From Ichthyophthirius multifiliis (lineage: Eukaryota > Ciliophora > Oligohymenophorea > Hymenostomatida): a stretch of 23,684 bases of DNA. Both the position numbers and the translations under genes were made by a program. Each line of letters opens with the position of its first letter. Position 1 is the stretch's first letter. Below, piece by piece: positions 20,925 through 23,684 of this stretch. The notes beneath the pieces were generated by a model, which worked only from the letters and a program-made list of their open reading frames with translations, ran no database searches and was not told where the DNA came from. Where the stretch lies: positions 1 through 23,684 of the forward strand of contig NW_004086120.1 in assembly GCF_000220395.1 (NCBI RefSeq), written 5' to 3'.

Positions 20925-23134
20925 TTTTAAATAAATATTTTTTATTTTTTTAATATATATTATATTAAGATTGTAATATTATATTTTTTATTATTTGTTT
21001 TTCTTATTTCTGTTTTTTTTAGTATATTTTGAATAAATATATTATTATAATTAATACTTAGAAATCCATATAGCTAATAAAAAAAAATTCAATATATAAT
21101 CATATTATTTTTTTTACAATATGATAAATAATAAATATGAAATAAAATTAATTTGATAAAATTTTCTATATATCTTTTACACAAAACAACTTTTTATATA
21201 TAATTTATTAATATTTATAAAAAATCTTAAATCTTATATAAATTTAAAATATAAATTAGTTATAAAACTTTAATAAAAATTAAAAATTATTCGAGAAATA
21301 TTAAACTTATTTAATTTAAATTATTAAATAAATATAATATAATTATATTAATTTTTGTTAAAATTTATAGTTTATATTTTTTTATAGTTTCTTATTTTTA
21401 GATTTGAATAGATTTTATTATCTTTATTTTTAAAATTTAAAATAATTATCGAATAAAAAAGTAATAATTTTACTTTATTAATTCTCAAAACCATAAATAA
21501 TCTAAGAAACAATGTCCTTTAATAATTTTGCTCATAACACTCTTATGTTTAATATACATTTATAAAATATGAGAATGTGAATTTTTAAACGACATATAGT
21601 ATTATGAATAAAATGAATGCAAAACTGATGAATATTATACAAAAGGTTTATATAAAAATAATATAAAAAAGAATATAAATAATTATTTTTTCAAATATTA
21701 AGAATTTAAATAATAAAATAGACCATAAAATATTTAAATTAGAACATAAACAAAAATTAAACTCGGATTTCTAAAATTTTTATTATATATATATTCATTT
21801 TCATTAGAAATAGATACGAAATTAAAAGTTATAAATTATTTTATTAACTATTTATACTAAGATTTTAAAAGTTGATAAATATTTAATATTTATAGTATTA
21901 TGGTATTCTTATAATAATTTTTTAAAAACAATAGATTGATATTTTATATATTCTAGAAAATAAATAGTTAATATGAGATTTAAAAATATATAAAATGAAA
22001 ATAGCTATAACATAAATAATATTTTCTAGGTTTATATTTAATAATTAAAAGTATTTCTCTCATAATATTAATATTTTTAATTTATTAATAAATTTTAAGA
22101 AAATACTTTTTGAAAAAAAAACATTATTTCTAAAAAATAATTATATTATATTATATGTTTTAATAATTAAATTAAATAAGAAAATTAAATTAAATATACT
22201 TTTTATTTATAATAATAATAATTAATTTTATTATAAAAAATATCAAAGATATTTTGATAAGTTAATAATTATAAAAAATATATGTAAATTTAAGTATTAT
22301 AATTTTATATTTAAAAATGAAAAAATTAAATATTTAAATAAAAAAGATAATTATTACTTTATTAATTTTGCTATATTATTAAGCATTTGAAAAAATAACG
22401 AAATTAAATGTAATTATGAAGTTTAATATATTTATATCATTTTATTTTAAAAAAACTAAATTAAATATATATATTTCTAAAAAAATGTATTGATTTGGAT
22501 ATTAATAAAAAAGGAGATTATTATATATAACATATATTTAAATGAAACATTATATTATTAAGTTGTAAAATAAATTTGAAAAAAGTAAAGTTAAATTATT
22601 AATTTATGACATTGTTCATATTTAAATATGAATAAATATAAATTTATGGAAAAAAATGTAATAATCAAAAATATTAGTTAATATAAAAATATCTTTAATA
22701 ATAATATTTATTATTATAATTTTATATTATTATTATTATTATTAATATTAATATTATTATTAATATTTTTTTTTTATTATAATTAATTTTAAAAACATAT
22801 TCATCCATATTATAAATTTTAATATCTTTTTTAATATATATATATATTTTTTTTTTTTATTATTATCATATTTTTAATTTTTTTTATTATTTTATTATAA
22901 ATTAATATCAAATTAATTTTTATATATTTTATTTTTAAATATATATATTTTTAATTTATGTATTTTTATATTAATTATAATATATAATCAATTTTTATTT
23001 TATAATATATATTTAATTTTTTTATTTATATATTAATTATAATATATATAAATTATAAATAATTTTTTTATATATATTTATATAATTTAACATATATTTT
23101 TTTTTTTATTAATTATTATTTTTAAAAAATTATA

Positions 23135-23684
23135 ATGCAATAAAATTCATATTTTTTTATTCATATACCTCTTTTTTTTTTTTTATTTATTTTTATTCTA
23201 ACATTTTTACTTTGTTTTAATTTAAATCAGGATAATATTATTCATTTAAAAACTTATAATCATATCACCTCTTATATTAATTATTTAAATAATATATCTT
23301 AAGAGATAACATATAAATTATAAAATATTTTGCTTCTTATGATATTGCCAATAAATTAAATTTATATAAAAAATTAAAATTTTAAATATTAAATAATTAT
23401 TTATTAATTTAAATTAAATAAAAAACTTAGAAATAAAATAATATATTTATTTAAATAAATTTTAATAAATATTTAATTAAATTAAATCTTTTATTTATAT
23501 AGAAATTAATTTAAATTACATTATTTTTATTAAGTTTCTTTTAACTTTCATTTTATAAAAATATTGAGCCTTCTTAAAAATATATTAAAAAAAAGCTATT
23601 AAGATTACAATAATAAAATAATAAAATGTTTTTACTTAAACATAAAAATAAAAATAATAATAAACATATAAAAATAATAATAAT
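23135..23684 (+). CDS. Possible 5' part of a secreted-protein gene, cut by the window end
   Basis: ATG 23135 opens a frame, TGA-free to the window end, that begins with a polar start and a strongly hydrophobic stretch (PLFFFLFIFILTFLLCF) and then NLNQDNIIHLKTYNHITSYI. This is what a signal peptide and mature start would look like. Local composition to about 23345 has more G and C than the spacer. Beyond about 23320 a second frame reads more like protein (KYFASYDIANKLNLYKKL). One extra A in the A-run at about 23325 would join the two frames. TGA is rare in such A+T-rich DNA, so an open frame of this length is weak evidence. Confidence 0.25.

Larger units (their letters stand above)
20578..23134. 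other. Long A+T-rich spacer without a supported gene
   Basis: Almost pure A+T with poly-T, poly-A and TA runs. A slightly less biased patch at about 21480-21860 contains a protein-like phrase on the plus strand (ECEFLNDIQYYEQNEC). It is preceded by a hydrophobic phrase but separated from it by an in-frame TGA, and there is no clean start, so I do not call a gene. No tRNA, rRNA or telomere repeat is seen. Confidence 0.55.

Noticed and set aside
21604-21939. Plus-strand frame of 111 residues from ATG 21604
   Set aside because: With TGA as the only stop, frames of this length are expected by chance in such A+T-rich DNA. Its codons are A/T filler and it competes with another equally weak frame.
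1-23684. Telomere repeats, tRNA, rRNA, CRISPR or transposon ends
   Set aside because: No CCCCAA-type array, cloverleaf-like GC islands, spaced repeats or terminal inverted repeats with a transposase frame were seen.

Overview
The window looks like macronuclear-type DNA of an oligohymenophorean ciliate. TAA and TAG must be read as glutamine throughout and TGA is the only stop. Read this way, long proteins open that are invisible under the standard code. Spacers are almost pure A+T, exons are also very A+T rich, and all introns begin GTA. Extreme A+T bias, abundant TAA/TAG-Gln and short introns suggest an Ichthyophthirius- or Tetrahymena-like species; that is inference, as no species marker such as rRNA or telomere repeat is present.

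Layout: 1 to about 1960 holds a degenerate tandem repeat with a period near 540 bp. On the minus strand, 2823 down to 1926 is a two-exon gene for a secreted or membrane-anchored alpha-carbonic-anhydrase-like protein (285 residues). It keeps the fold signatures but has lost all three zinc-binding histidines. A 1.2-kb A+T-rich divergent spacer follows. From about 4059 to 20577 on the plus strand runs one giant gene: 22 exons and 21 introns, about 4,840 residues. The rest, 20578 to 23684, is A+T-rich spacer with a few small hairpins and tandem repeats, and perhaps the 5' end of another gene near 23135.

The giant protein has a short basic cytosolic N-terminus and a first membrane helix. A cysteine-containing ectodomain of about 500 residues follows, with beta-solenoid-like repeats, then a cluster of further membrane helices and a Q/E/K-rich coiled coil. 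About 2,600 residues of alpha-helical solenoid-like sequence come next. It ends in an EF-hand pair directly before a Gly/Ala-rich hydrophobic tail. I do not recognise it as a named family. The architecture suggests a calcium-responsive membrane scaffold, but function is inference.

Three places in the giant gene need one extra A in an A-run to keep frame, all in the same direction. Homopolymer undercalls in the assembly are the simplest explanation, though real frameshifts or a decaying gene are not excluded.
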